A stretch of DNA of 64,000 bases from Anthocerotibacter panamensis C109 (GTDB lineage Bacteria > Cyanobacteriota > Cyanobacteriia > Gloeobacterales > Anthocerotibacteraceae): the NCBI RefSeq assembly GCF_018389385.1, contig NZ_CP062698.1:3876667-3940666 (forward strand), written 5' to 3'. Position numbers and translations under genes: made by a program. The notes under the pieces are model-generated. The model saw only the letters and a program-made list of their open reading frames with translations, made no database searches and was not told the origin of the DNA. Below, in pieces: positions 24,576 through 33,331 of this stretch; the first letter of the stretch is position 1, and every line of letters starts with the position of its first letter.

Positions 24576-26081
24576 TCACGTTTGCCTTGAGTTTAAGCGC
24601 GTCACAACCACAGCACCCATCGCCAGCACAATGCTCACAGTCCAGGTATCACCCCAACGGGTGTAGGGGGTCAGTTGGCTTTGGGGAGTAATCCTGACGG
24701 TGAAGACCTGATAGGTGTCGCGCGTAGTCAAGTGCACCGTTCGGCCCAGTGGATCGATGGCCCCTGAAGAACCAGTATTCGAGGCTCTGACCAGCCAGCG
24801 TCCATTCTCCACCGCCCGCAACGTCTCAATAGCCTGACGTTGTGTAGGCATCCCAGGGCCAAACCAAGAATCGTTGGTCACCGTGACCAGCCAACGGGCT
24901 CCCCGAGCCGTTTGACCGCGCAGGACTTCCGGGAAGATCGCGTCATAGCAGATACCGGCTGCGACTATGCCCACAGGCGTCGTGAACACCTGATCCGAGG
25001 CTCCCGGATAGAGATTGCCATAGAGCGGCGAGACCTTTGCAATCAACCAGCCTAGGTAGGGTTCGAAGGGGACCGTATCGTTGAGGGGTACGAGATTGAC
25101 CTTGTCAAAAACCCCGCCTCCGGTCGCAAAAAGACTGTTGCTCAACTGACGGCCCCGCTCGTCATAGGCCCCCAAAAGCAAAGGGACCCGCTCTGTCTGA
25201 ATTGCCTGTCCCAGAGGAGAAAATAGCTGAGCTTGAGCGTTCCAAATTTGGGCGATGGCAGCCTCCGGGGTGATAGCAATATCCGGCTTGAGGCGGGCCA
25301 CTTCCCGATAGGCACGCGTGTAGATGTCCATCACGGCTTGCGGTCCAATAGCTACCCGGCGGGCCTGAGGAATATTGGCTTGGATCACCCCAACGGTGAG
25401 AGTCGGCCCAGATTCAGGCGTGAGCCCCCGCCAGAGCCCCGCCACGAGCCCAAGCCCAAGGGCGACCCCCAGATAGCGCCGCTCCCGCAGACCGACCAGG
25501 AGTAACCCATTGACAAGGAGCACCAGGGCGGTCAGGAGCCTGCTCCCGCCCAACTGCACCAGCGGCAGGAAAAACCCATTCGCCTGAGTCGCAGCCACAG
25601 TCCCCCAAGGAAAGCCCAAAGGGCCACTCGCCCACAGCCCATCCACCAGCAGCCACGTCCCCACCCCCCAAATCACCTGCTCCAGAGCACGCCACCCGCG
25701 TGTCCAGCTCATGAGCCAAGCCCAGATACCCCAAGCCAGCCCTTCGAACGCACTCACCACCAGCCACAGACCCACTGCAATACCCAGGCTAGGCCAATAG
25801 GAGATACCCATCCAGGTCAAAGGGTGCACGCCAAGCAGCCAGTAGAGCAAGCCCAGATGGTAAACCAAGCCCGCAAGCCCGCCCACAAGCAGCGTTTTCA
25901 GGGGTGAAACAACCCCAGCCCGCACCCATCCCCAAAGCGGAATAAAAGCTACCCAAGCCAAGGGCCAGCAGCCTACCGGCGGCGCGGCGAGGGCCAAAAG
26001 TAACCCGGTCAGGATAGCCCAGCCCGCTCCTTCAACGGCGGTGAACTTCAGACCAAACTTTGGTAGGGAGGCCCCAGACAT
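24576..26081 (-). CDS. lnt: Apolipoprotein N-acyltransferase
   Basis: Inner-membrane enzyme that adds the third acyl chain to the N-terminal cysteine of lipoproteins. About 500 residues: N-terminal half with about six membrane helices ([27 protein letters not shown] onward), C-terminal nitrilase-like domain facing the periplasm ([11 protein letters not shown]), and a last helix ([12 protein letters not shown]). Catalytic triad positions are visible: Glu in [12 protein letters not shown], Lys in [15 protein letters not shown], Cys in [22 protein letters not shown] and [22 protein letters not shown] follow. The listed ATG overlaps the argG 3' end by 50 bp; the true start may be slightly downstream. 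Confidence 0.94.
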   Translation of the reverse strand: MSGASLPKFGLKFTAVEGAGWAILTGLLLALAAPPVGCWPLAWVAFIPLWGWVRAGVVSPLKTLLVGGLAGLVYHLGLLYWLLGVHPLTWMGISYWPSLGIAVGLWLVVSAFEGLAWGIWAWLMSWTRGWRALEQVIWGVGTWLLVDGLWASGPLGFPWGTVAATQANGFFLPLVQLGGSRLLTALVLLVNGLLLVGLRERRYLGVALGLGLVAGLWRGLTPESGPTLTVGVIQANIPQARRVAIGPQAVMDIYTRAYREVARLKPDIAITPEAAIAQIWNAQAQLFSPLGQAIQTERVPLLLGAYDERGRQLSNSLFATGGGVFDKVNLVPLNDTVPFEPYLGWLIAKVSPLYGNLYPGASDQVFTTPVGIVAAGICYDAIFPEVLRGQTARGARWLVTVTNDSWFGPGMPTQRQAIETLRAVENGRWLVRASNTGSSGAIDPLGRTVHLTTRDTYQVFTVRITPQSQLTPYTRWGDTWTVSIVLAMGAVVVTRLNSRQT

Positions 26082-27243
26082 AGATAAATCCCTCAGCGGC
26101 CCGGTGATCGAAGCTGTCGGTGGCGGAATAGGTAGCCAAATGGTCGTCGTAGAGCGACTGCGGTGCGCGGCGACCCACGACGGTGCACTGCCCCCGCAAG
26201 AGGCGCAAGCGGACTTCCCCGGTCACACTAGCCTGCGTCGGGGCGATAAAACCGTCCATAGCCGTGCGTAGGGGACTGTACCAAAGCCCGTTATAGATGA
26301 GTTGGGCGTAGGTAGGCTCGACGTGCTGTTGTTTGTAGTGGGTCACTTCCCGCGGCAGGGTCATTGCCTCTAGGGCGCGGTGGGCGGCGATGAGGACCAC
26401 GGCGGCAGGGCATTCGTAGATCTCGCGGGACTTGATGCCTACCAGTCGATTTTCTACCATGTCGATGCGTCCAATGCCGTGGGCTCCAGCCAAGACATTG
26501 AGCTGCTCAATGAGCGCCACCGGAGTCAAGGCCACGCCATCTAGGGCCGTAGGTAGGCCACATGTGAAACCCACGGTCACATATGCTGGCTCAGCGGGGC
26601 AATCAGCAGGAGCGCAGGTCATTCCATAGATTTCCTCGGGAGGCTCCGCCCAGGGGTCTTCCAGGATGCCACATTCTATAGAGCGACCATAGAGGTTGAA
26701 GTCAATCGAATAGGGCGATTTCTTTTTGACCGGAGAGGCAATACCGTAGCGCTCTCCATAGGCAATGGTCTCTTCTCGCGACATCCCCCATTCCCGAGCC
26801 GGGGCGAGGACTTTGAGCGTGGGGTTGAGGGCTTTGATCGAGACATCAAAGCGCACCTGATCGTTGCCTTTCCCCGTGCAACCATGCGCCACTGCGTCCG
26901 CCCCTGTCGCTTCGGCTACTTCCACCAACAACCGGGCAATCAGGGGGCGCGCGAGCGCTGTCGCCAGGGGATATTGGCCCTCGTACATGGCATTGGCTGC
27001 TAGGGCGGGCCAGATGTAGTCGCTGACAAAAACATCCTGACCGTTGTAGACATGGGCTTCGCTAGCCCCGGAGTTGAGAGCCTTGAGGCGGACCTGCTCC
27101 ATATCCTCTTTTTGCCCCAGGTCAATCGAGAGGGCAACCACCGCCTGTGCCCCCCATTCATGGCGCAGGTAGGGAATGCATACAGAGGTATCCACCCCCC
27201 CCGAATAGGCAAGGACAACCCGTTTAGCCCGCATGTTGCTCAC
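26032..27243 (-). CDS. argG: Argininosuccinate synthase
   Basis: Joins citrulline and aspartate using ATP in arginine biosynthesis. 403 residues: ATP-pyrophosphatase loop [18 protein letters not shown] at the N-terminus, then [76 protein letters not shown], and [21 protein letters not shown]. All are strongly conserved. The start is the GTG at 27243 or the ATG at 27234; neither has a strong ribosome-binding site. The 3' end overlaps lnt on the same strand, suggesting cotranscription. Confidence 0.97.
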   Translation of the reverse strand: MSNMRAKRVVLAYSGGVDTSVCIPYLRHEWGAQAVVALSIDLGQKEDMEQVRLKALNSGASEAHVYNGQDVFVSDYIWPALAANAMYEGQYPLATALARPLIARLLVEVAEATGADAVAHGCTGKGNDQVRFDVSIKALNPTLKVLAPAREWGMSREETIAYGERYGIASPVKKKSPYSIDFNLYGRSIECGILEDPWAEPPEEIYGMTCAPADCPAEPAYVTVGFTCGLPTALDGVALTPVALIEQLNVLAGAHGIGRIDMVENRLVGIKSREIYECPAAVVLIAAHRALEAMTLPREVTHYKQQHVEPTYAQLIYNGLWYSPLRTAMDGFIAPTQASVTGEVRLRLLRGQCTVVGRRAPQSLYDDHLATYSATDSFDHRAAEGFIYVWGLPTKVWSEVHRR

Positions 27244-27313
27244 AGTACGATACGATCAGTGCTTATTTATTGTTGCAGAGAGTTTTCTTAAGTGAACAAG
27301 GTTATTGCAGGGT

Positions 27314-28666
27314 CTATTCCTGAGCAGTGTGTAACAAACACCCCTGATACCAGGCTTCGACATCCCGCTTCAGTTGCGCGACCAATTGCGGGTACTGATC
27401 CTTCAGATTCATGCGCTCTGCCGGATCGTGATCCAAATCCGAAAGGTGCACTACATCGGGGGCGAGACGTTCACCATCCAATCTACCGTTGAGAATCAGT
27501 TTCCAGTTCCCTTGGCGTACCGCTAACTGCCCAGCATATTCCCAGAAGATCTGCCGGGGTGGGATCGAGGCTCCCTCAGTGACCATAGGCAGGATATCGT
27601 AGCCGTCTAGGAGGCGGTCTTGCGGAGGAGTACCCCCCGCCAGATGAATCAACGTCGGATAGAGGTCTACCATCATCCCTACCTGTTCGCATACCTGACC
27701 CGCAGAGACCCGCGCGGGATAGCGGAGGATCGCCGGTTCCCGGATGCCCCCCTCGAACAAGCTATATTTATACCCCTGAAAAATACCCGCACTCCCCCCG
27801 TAATAGGGGTCTTCCTGTCCGTCTAAAAAGTTGCGTGCTTCAGCGGAAGGGCCATTGTCACTGGAGAAAAAGACCAGCGTATCCTCTGCACAACCCGTCC
27901 TTGCTAGCGCGTCGAGGACTGCCCCGACCCCGTCATCCATCGCCGCAATCATCGCCGCCATGATCCGGCGTTCCGCCGGTAGTTCCCGGAAGCGCTCCAG
28001 GTAGCTTTTGGGCGCGTGCATCGGCCAGTGGGGCGCATTATAAGGAAGGTACAGGAAAAAAGGCTGTCCAGCATGGTGCTCGATAAACTGAACCGCACGC
28101 TCTGTCAGCAATTCAGTCAAGTACTGCCCGTTCCACCAGACCTCTTGCTCGTTGTGCCAAAGGTCATGAATGGGATCGATCCCGCCCGGTAATCCGTAGT
28201 AATAAATATGCGAGTAGTAGTCAACAGCCCCAGCCAAAAAGCCGAAGAACTCCGTGAAGCCATGCGCGTTGGGTCGGCTAGCCGGGGCGACACCGAGGTG
28301 CCACTTGCCCATGATCCCCGTGGTGTAGCCAAGGGTTTGCAGGTGTTTGGCAACCGTGACTTCGCGAGCGGGGAGTCCAGGGGTCGTCCTTCTGCCACCC
28401 AGAATGCTCGTGATGCCCGTCCGTACCGGATAGCGCCCGGTCAAGAGCGCTGCTCGGGAGGGTGAACATACCGGACAATTGGAATACCACTGGGTAAAGC
28501 GCGCCCCTTGAGCCGCCAGTTGGTCTAGATGTGGAGTCTGGATGACGTCCGAACCGTAGCAGCCCAAGTCGCCGTAGCCCAGATCGTCGGCATAGATCAC
28601 GACAAAGTTGGGCTTGACCATCTCTTTACGACCCGTTCTCCTACTTGAAAAATCCGGTTGCGTCAT
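27314..28666 (-). CDS. Sulfatase (formylglycine-dependent, arylsulfatase family)
   Basis: 450 residues. Metal-binding N-terminus NFVVIYADDLGYGDLGCYG, then the maturation signature CPVCSPSRAALLTGRYPVRTG, in which the Cys of C-S-P-S-R is converted to formylglycine. Further motifs: GYTTGIMGKWHLG (catalytic Lys and His), FFLYLPYNAPHWPMHAP, and TLVFFSSDNGPSAEARN (metal ligands D, N). It hydrolyses sulfate esters of aromatic compounds or polysaccharides; the substrate is unknown. No signal peptide is evident in the N-terminus, so it may be cytoplasmic. The ATG at 28666 overlaps the stop of the ferrochelatase-like gene (ATGA), which supports this start. Confidence 0.92.
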   Translation of the reverse strand: MTQPDFSSRRTGRKEMVKPNFVVIYADDLGYGDLGCYGSDVIQTPHLDQLAAQGARFTQWYSNCPVCSPSRAALLTGRYPVRTGITSILGGRRTTPGLPAREVTVAKHLQTLGYTTGIMGKWHLGVAPASRPNAHGFTEFFGFLAGAVDYYSHIYYYGLPGGIDPIHDLWHNEQEVWWNGQYLTELLTERAVQFIEHHAGQPFFLYLPYNAPHWPMHAPKSYLERFRELPAERRIMAAMIAAMDDGVGAVLDALARTGCAEDTLVFFSSDNGPSAEARNFLDGQEDPYYGGSAGIFQGYKYSLFEGGIREPAILRYPARVSAGQVCEQVGMMVDLYPTLIHLAGGTPPQDRLLDGYDILPMVTEGASIPPRQIFWEYAGQLAVRQGNWKLILNGRLDGERLAPDVVHLSDLDHDPAERMNLKDQYPQLVAQLKRDVEAWYQGCLLHTAQE

Positions 28667-29706
28667 TCAGCCGGAACAACCGTTGCTGCATTGCTGTACG
28701 GAACCTCGGCACCAAGCAACTCCTGGACTAGTGGGGTGACCCAACCTGCCGCTCTATCCAGAAACTCCGGGTCATCATTGAGGCAGTCCAAGCGTGTACA
28801 GGGGATGGCTCGTTTCTCGAAGCGGTCCATGATGTAGCCTACATCGAGGATGGTCTCGTGGTTCTCGGTGACGAAGCCGATAGGAGCGTAGACCAGGGTA
28901 CTCGCCCCGGTGACGAGCAGATTCTCCGATGCCTGGACCACATCCGGGATCGTCCAGCGCCCCGGTGTGTCGTGGTTCAACCAACCAATCGAAATCAAGG
29001 GCCAGCGTTGAATCAGGCGTTCGCGGACGCGCTCGTAGACGACCACGCTCTCCTCAATGCCCGTGGCGAAACCCTTTACTTTGTAGGGAGACCCATGATT
29101 GATTAAGACCAGCCCAATGCGCGAGGGCTGATGCCGTTGGGCTATGCGCTGGAGGTGTTCCTCTAGGTACGTCGCAAGGCGGCTATGGTAGTCTGGTCGG
29201 TCAAAAAATGAGGGCAGGTAGCGCAGGTGTTCGACCCACCGCTCCTCTTGGGCAAGCGCTTCATTGACCTGTTGGAGCGCCAGACCACTGGTGAAAATCG
29301 AGTCGATGACGAGGAGCGGATAGACTAACAGGCGGCGGAAACCCCGAGCACGGATCTGAGCCAGCACCTGTTCAGGGAGGTAGGGCTCGCAGAAATTAAA
29401 CGCTTTAAAGACCTCGACCTGTGCTCCGAAACGCTGTTGCAGCACTTCTTCAATGCCCTGGCGTTGGGCCTCAAAAATGGCATTATGCGGAGAGTGAAAA
29501 CGGTCTTCGCGGCCCCATTCCCGCTGGTCAGACTGGGCTAGAAGTTTTCCCAGCCAGCGAAAGGCAAATTCTGGAATCCGAAGAAACTTAGCACTCAACA
29601 GCCTGAGCGCCATCTCGTTGTAGGCAGCAAAGTCTTGGTAGTCCTCGACCTCGCCATAGCCAACCAAGAGCACAGCTACCCGCTCACGATCACCCATAGG
29701 TTCCAA
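28663..29706 (-). CDS. hemH: Ferrochelatase-family protein (divergent, no CAB extension)
   Basis: 347 residues. Canonical ferrochelatase inserts Fe2+ into protoporphyrin IX. Here VAVLLVGYGEVEDYQDFAAYNEM replaces the usual LLLNLGGP opening. The metal-site His region is VLINHGSPYKVKG (family: SAHSLP), and the catalytic Glu region is PIGFVTENHETILDVGYIMD (family: GFVSDHxEVLYDLD). The aromatic loop is IGWLNHDTPGRWTIPDV. So fold and key His and Glu are kept, but several signatures differ. Most cyanobacterial ferrochelatases carry a C-terminal chlorophyll-binding-like (CAB) helix; this one ends ATVVPAE without it. It could be the housekeeping enzyme of a basal lineage or a paralogue. Coupled to the sulfatase by ATGA. 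Confidence 0.75.
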   Translation of the reverse strand: MEPMGDRERVAVLLVGYGEVEDYQDFAAYNEMALRLLSAKFLRIPEFAFRWLGKLLAQSDQREWGREDRFHSPHNAIFEAQRQGIEEVLQQRFGAQVEVFKAFNFCEPYLPEQVLAQIRARGFRRLLVYPLLVIDSIFTSGLALQQVNEALAQEERWVEHLRYLPSFFDRPDYHSRLATYLEEHLQRIAQRHQPSRIGLVLINHGSPYKVKGFATGIEESVVVYERVRERLIQRWPLISIGWLNHDTPGRWTIPDVVQASENLLVTGASTLVYAPIGFVTENHETILDVGYIMDRFEKRAIPCTRLDCLNDDPEFLDRAAGWVTPLVQELLGAEVPYSNAATVVPAE

Positions 29707-29816
29707 CGTACCTATACACAGCCTTCACGGTACCATCCTGGAGCAGGTAAACCAAGAATCCCCTCCTAAAGACTTTGGGATCCTTGTCAAACGCTCCCCA
29801 AGTCAAACGCTATCCA

Positions 29817-31202
29817 TTAGATAGAGCGGTGGGTGCTATAGCGTTGCTTGAAGATCTCCTGCTGGCGCTTGTGGTCCACGATGGGTTGGGGATAGCCGTA
29901 GCGGTGGAGGTTTTTGCCAAGCATTAATTCCTCTAGACTCGCTGCTGTCAGAGCGGGGAGCCAATGGCGCACATAGGTTCCCTCGGGATCAAAGCGAGCC
30001 AGTTGGGTCTGAGGGTTAAAGATGCGCAGGGGTTTGGGGTCGGTGCCCATGGAGGCGCTCCACTGCCAGCCCCCGTTATTGGCAGATAGGTCGCCGCATA
30101 CCAATTTTTGCATGAAGTAGCGCTCGCCCTTGCGCCAGTCGATGAGCAAATCTTTGGTTAGAAAGCTAGCGACCACCATGCGACAGCGGTTGTGCATCCA
30201 GCCGGTCTGGTTTAACTGAGTCATAGCGGCATCGACCAGCGGATAACCCGTCTCCCCCTGGCACCAGCGTTCGAAGTGCTCGGGGTTGTCGTTGAAGGCA
30301 AAATGGGTGAACTTGCGCTGATAGGGTGCGGTCTCCACCTGCGGGAAATGCCAGAGGGTGTACTTATAGAAGTCGCGCCAGCACAACTCCTGCCGCCAAG
30401 CGGTGAGGCTCTCAGTGCGCTCCTCGCTGTAGGCGTCCTCCTCCATTTCGATAGTGCGCTGCCAGACCGTGCGGATACCGAGGGTGCCCATGCGTAGGTG
30501 CGGGCTCAAGCGCGAGGTGCCGTCGATAGCAGGGAGGTTGCGCTGCTGGCTATAGTTGAAAATCAGATGCGGCGCACAGAATTCATCCAACCGCGCGAGC
30601 GCTTCCTCTTCCCCGGCACGGACTGGGGGTTGGTCGATGCTGAGGCGCAGATCCTCAAGCGTAGGAATGGGTTGAGAAGAGCACACGGGCGTTTCGATGC
30701 GCTCGGGAGTAGGATAGGGGGTCTGTTTGGGGCGGTTCACCCAATTGCGCCAGAAGGGTCCGAAGACGCTGTAGGGCTTGCCCTGCCCGGACAGAATTTC
30801 TTGGGGAGTTTCTAGACAGATTTCTTGGAAGCCCTGAACCAGGATGCCCCGAGTTTCACAGGCGGTGCGGACCCGAGTATCGCGCTGTAGTGCAAAGGGT
30901 TCTACATCCGCATTGAAGTGCAGCGCTGTCGCTCCCGTTTCCTCAGCGAGTTTAGGAAGGATTTGAACAGGATCGCCTATCCGAACAATTAAATTCCCGC
31001 CCAATTGTTGATAACGCTGGGCTAGAACCCGCAAGCTATCAAGGAGAAACTGCACACGGATCGGTCCGGTGTCTTCGCGCTGCAAGATCTCCGGGTCTAG
31101 GACAAAGACTGGAATAATTGGACCTCCACGCGCTACAGCCCGGGCGAGAGCGGGATTGTCAGCGGTGCGCAGGTCGCGGCGATGCCAGACGAGGGTAGTC
31201 AT
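29817..31202 (-). CDS. phr: Deoxyribodipyrimidine photolyase (class I, photolyase/cryptochrome family)
   Basis: Uses blue light, FADH- and an antenna chromophore to split UV-induced pyrimidine dimers. About 461 residues from the ATG at 31202: N-terminal antenna domain TLVWHRRDLRTADNPAL; FAD domain with WRQELCWRDFYKYTLWHFP, GETGYPLVDAAMTQLNQTGWMHNRCRMVVASFLTKDLLIDWRKGE, and DLSANNGGWQWSASMGTDPKPLRIFNP, including the Trp residues of the electron-transfer chain. The start overlaps the GNAT stop as ATGA, and this discards the ORF's extra 11 codons. CPD specificity is the usual reading for this subgroup; the substrate is not provable here. Confidence 0.94.
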   Translation of the reverse strand: MTTLVWHRRDLRTADNPALARAVARGGPIIPVFVLDPEILQREDTGPIRVQFLLDSLRVLAQRYQQLGGNLIVRIGDPVQILPKLAEETGATALHFNADVEPFALQRDTRVRTACETRGILVQGFQEICLETPQEILSGQGKPYSVFGPFWRNWVNRPKQTPYPTPERIETPVCSSQPIPTLEDLRLSIDQPPVRAGEEEALARLDEFCAPHLIFNYSQQRNLPAIDGTSRLSPHLRMGTLGIRTVWQRTIEMEEDAYSEERTESLTAWRQELCWRDFYKYTLWHFPQVETAPYQRKFTHFAFNDNPEHFERWCQGETGYPLVDAAMTQLNQTGWMHNRCRMVVASFLTKDLLIDWRKGERYFMQKLVCGDLSANNGGWQWSASMGTDPKPLRIFNPQTQLARFDPEGTYVRHWLPALTAASLEELMLGKNLHRYGYPQPIVDHKRQQEIFKQRYSTHRSI

Positions 31203-31678
31203 CCCTCCATTGTATCGAGGTGCTGGGGCCGCCATTCCATCTGGAGGTGCGTGTCCGTGTTTCCAGTTTGGACAAATCCCATGCGTTCATAGAGCCCTTG
31301 CGCTCGGTTCAAGCGCATCACCTGGAGTCGGACGGGTTTCCCGGATTGTTTTGCTTCAGTCAAGAGCCCATTCAAAAGTGAGGTGCCGATACCTTTCCCC
31401 CGAAATTTCGGCAACAGCGCAATATCCACCAAACGGACTTCCTGAGCATTCCGATTAACAAAGATTCGCCCCGCTAAAAGTTCCTTCACAAAGACAATCT
31501 GATGGTTGCCATGGGGAAATTGGGCGGCATAGAACTGGCTCTGGGCGGTGAACTGCAGCTTGAGAAACAGTTCCTGCTGCAAGGCAGGTAAGGCCGCCAT
31601 TTCTTCAGCACGGGTACTGGCGTAGAGTTTACCTAGAAACCCTTCGTCTTCAGGGGTAGCAGAGCGAAAAGTCAACAC
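31199..31678 (-). CDS. GNAT-family N-acetyltransferase
   Basis: 159 residues with the GNAT fold: LTFRSATPEDEGFLGKLYASTR at the start, strand HQIVFVKELLAGRIFVNRNAQEVRLVDIALLPKFRGKGIGTSLLNGLL containing the acetyl-CoA loop R-x-x-G-K-G-I-G, and the C-terminal ALYERMGF-like segment GLYERMGFVQTGNTDTHLQMEW. The substrate is unknown. The upstream region has no gene for 59 bases. It is translationally coupled to the photolyase, an arrangement that may be accidental. Confidence 0.88.
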   Translation of the reverse strand: MLTFRSATPEDEGFLGKLYASTRAEEMAALPALQQELFLKLQFTAQSQFYAAQFPHGNHQIVFVKELLAGRIFVNRNAQEVRLVDIALLPKFRGKGIGTSLLNGLLTEAKQSGKPVRLQVMRLNRAQGLYERMGFVQTGNTDTHLQMEWRPQHLDTMEG

Positions 31679-31737
31679 AGTATGATTCTCCCTGCCGTCC
31701 AGGAATCGTCATAGGGACCATCCCTGGACGGAATCTG

Positions 31738-32250
31738 CTATTGGCGTGAGGGGAAGATCCCTTGCAGGGCGATGATGAAGTTAACCACCTGATAGGGCTG
31801 CATGTTGTCGTGGGGCTGACTGCCGCCCGTGGGTGCGATCGCCACAGGATTCATCGGGATCACCGAAGGCGGGGAAGCGTAAATGGTAGTTCCCGCAGCG
31901 AGGAGATTGTTACCGGGGTTGGGGTCTCCCCCGTCTCCTGGGTTCGCCTGCAAAATATGACTATGGGACGGGATCTCGCTCGTCAAAAGCGTTACGGTCT
32001 CCGACCCGCTTGTCTCCCCCATGATGCGCGAAGACAGCCCTGGACCTTGACCCTGATGCAAAGCTGCCCGTCCACGCAAGTCTGGAAGCGCGAAGGTGGT
32101 CTGACCATTGCCGCCGAAGGTAGTCCCTAACAGCGCAAACAAGGCCGAATTTTGGGAAATTGACAGGATTGAACCGTCACATAGCGCCCAACCGATAGGG
32201 GCAAAATTGAATCCGACCATGCGGATCTCACCAAGAAATGGCTCACTCAC
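31738..32250 (-). CDS. Phage tail-collar domain protein (MdpB-like microcystin-dependent protein family)
   Basis: 170 residues. Starts at the GTG at 32250 with AAGGAG upstream. Contains the collar motif: FLGEIRMVGFNFAPIGWALCDGSILSISQNSALFALLGTTFGGNGQTTFALPDLRGRAALHQGQGPG, then IPSHSHILQA and QPHDNMQPYQVVNFIIALQGIFPSRQ. This small stand-alone family is common in bacteria that are not phages; it is found on cell surfaces or in tail-like particles and carries the short-tail-fibre receptor fold. No other phage gene is nearby, so it is not evidence for a prophage. Role unknown; the neighbouring collagen-like and PEP-CTERM proteins suggest surface material. Confidence 0.85.
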   Translation of the reverse strand: MSEPFLGEIRMVGFNFAPIGWALCDGSILSISQNSALFALLGTTFGGNGQTTFALPDLRGRAALHQGQGPGLSSRIMGETSGSETVTLLTSEIPSHSHILQANPGDGGDPNPGNNLLAAGTTIYASPPSVIPMNPVAIAPTGGSQPHDNMQPYQVVNFIIALQGIFPSRQ

Positions 32251-32648
32251 AAGAATCTCCTTAATGTAACTGATTGAAGCAGCACCCAGAAAGCACCTGA
32301 ATTTTCTAAAGATTTTAGGTGCTGCTAAGCTGGATGCTGCTACGTTTATACGCTGTATTCAGGTAAATTATGCATCTTCCAGGCGATAAAAATATGTGTT
32401 TTAATGCATTGCAATATTTGGCAATATATTTGGTAATATACTCGCTAGTCTCTGCATCAAAAACCTACTTGAAAAATTCTAAAGAAGACTTGACTTAAGA
32501 TACTTATTCGCTAAAACTAACGTCACTCAAGAGCGGTATCTTAGCAGGACTTGTTGATTTCTAGCATTTTTTGAAAAGCCCGCTCAACACCTTGCAAAAA
32601 AACGTTTCTAGCGATAAGATCACACGCAGCATCAGCGAGTACATTAAG
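32251..32648. other. AT-rich divergent intergenic region
   Basis: 398 bases without a recognised gene between the tail-collar gene and the PEP-CTERM gene. Contains three imperfect iterations of an AT-rich word around GCAATAT-TTTG (32411-32440) that could be a binding region, and several A/T runs. An in-frame TTG at 32571 would extend the PEP-CTERM protein upstream, but that stretch lacks a signal-peptide character. Confidence 0.4.
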
Positions 32649-33317
32649 ATGAGCATCAAAGAAAAAGTAGCCCTTGGATTGTCTTTAGCCACATGGTCTG
32701 TTACGCTGAGCGCCCCTAGCTATGCGGCAACGTTTGCACTACCTGCTTCCAGCTTCACCTACAGCGGCAGTGGTTCCGGGGTGATTTCTGGAGGAGGTGG
32801 ACCCTTCACTTCCTTGACAGGCGGCTATAGCTTTCTGGCACCGGGTGGTCCGGCTGTGGCAGTCTCCCCGACGGTTCCGGTGTTTACGGCGGGAAGTTCC
32901 TACGACAGTGTTACGCTCACCTATACCTACGCCTACCTGACAACGTCATCTAACTCCAATGTAGCTATTTTTCTCACCAACACCGTAAGCGGGGATCTTT
33001 CCCAAGTGGCTTTTTTCATCGCTGATGACGCTCAGGGGGACGTTCCGGCGGACCTTGTGGTGGATGTAACCGATTTCTTCAATACTTCCCTAGCTTCAAA
33101 CCCTGCGGATAACCTTACCCTGACCTTCAACACTCTGGGCACTGCGGGCAGTTTTGGATTTAACAACGTGTTCTTCACGTTCACCACGGCACAGCCTGTG
33201 CCTGAACCATCGATGATGTTCGGCTTGCTAACTTTTGGCGCAGTTGCTACAGGCAAGCGGTTGAAGGGTAAGTTGAAGGGTAAATTGAATGCTGCGATGC
33301 CTCAGAAGCACCGCTAA
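32649..33317 (+). CDS. PEP-CTERM exported protein (probable cyanoexosortase A substrate)
   Basis: 222 residues from the ATG at 32649, chosen because it leaves a clean signal peptide: MSIKEK, hydrophobic VALGLSLATWSVTLS, cleavage after PSYAA. The mature part is Gly/Ser/Thr rich and beta-like (FTYSGSGSGVISGGGGPF, YDSVTLTYTYAYLTT). The C-terminus has the sorting signal VPEPSMMFGLLTFGAVATGKRLKGKLKGK, i.e. a VPEPS motif, a short helix and a basic tail. Such tails are cut by exosortases. The operon-like neighbour is a glycosyltransferase (14 bp downstream), which agrees with the idea that PEP-CTERM proteins are glycosylated. Homologues contain a choice-anchor-like fold; the exact role is unknown. 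Confidence 0.85.
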   Translation: MSIKEKVALGLSLATWSVTLSAPSYAATFALPASSFTYSGSGSGVISGGGGPFTSLTGGYSFLAPGGPAVAVSPTVPVFTAGSSYDSVTLTYTYAYLTTSSNSNVAIFLTNTVSGDLSQVAFFIADDAQGDVPADLVVDVTDFFNTSLASNPADNLTLTFNTLGTAGSFGFNNVFFTFTTAQPVPEPSMMFGLLTFGAVATGKRLKGKLKGKLNAAMPQKHR

Positions 33318-33331
33318 CCTGGAAATTCCCT

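Noticed and set aside
29790-29840. Inverted repeat CTATC-CATTA-GATAG at the end of the photolyase gene as terminator
   Set aside because: Short stem overlapping the stop codon with only three T after it; too weak to call.
31738-32250. Prophage remnant
   Set aside because: A single tail-collar domain protein without integrase, capsid, terminase or other phage genes; this family occurs as stand-alone genes.
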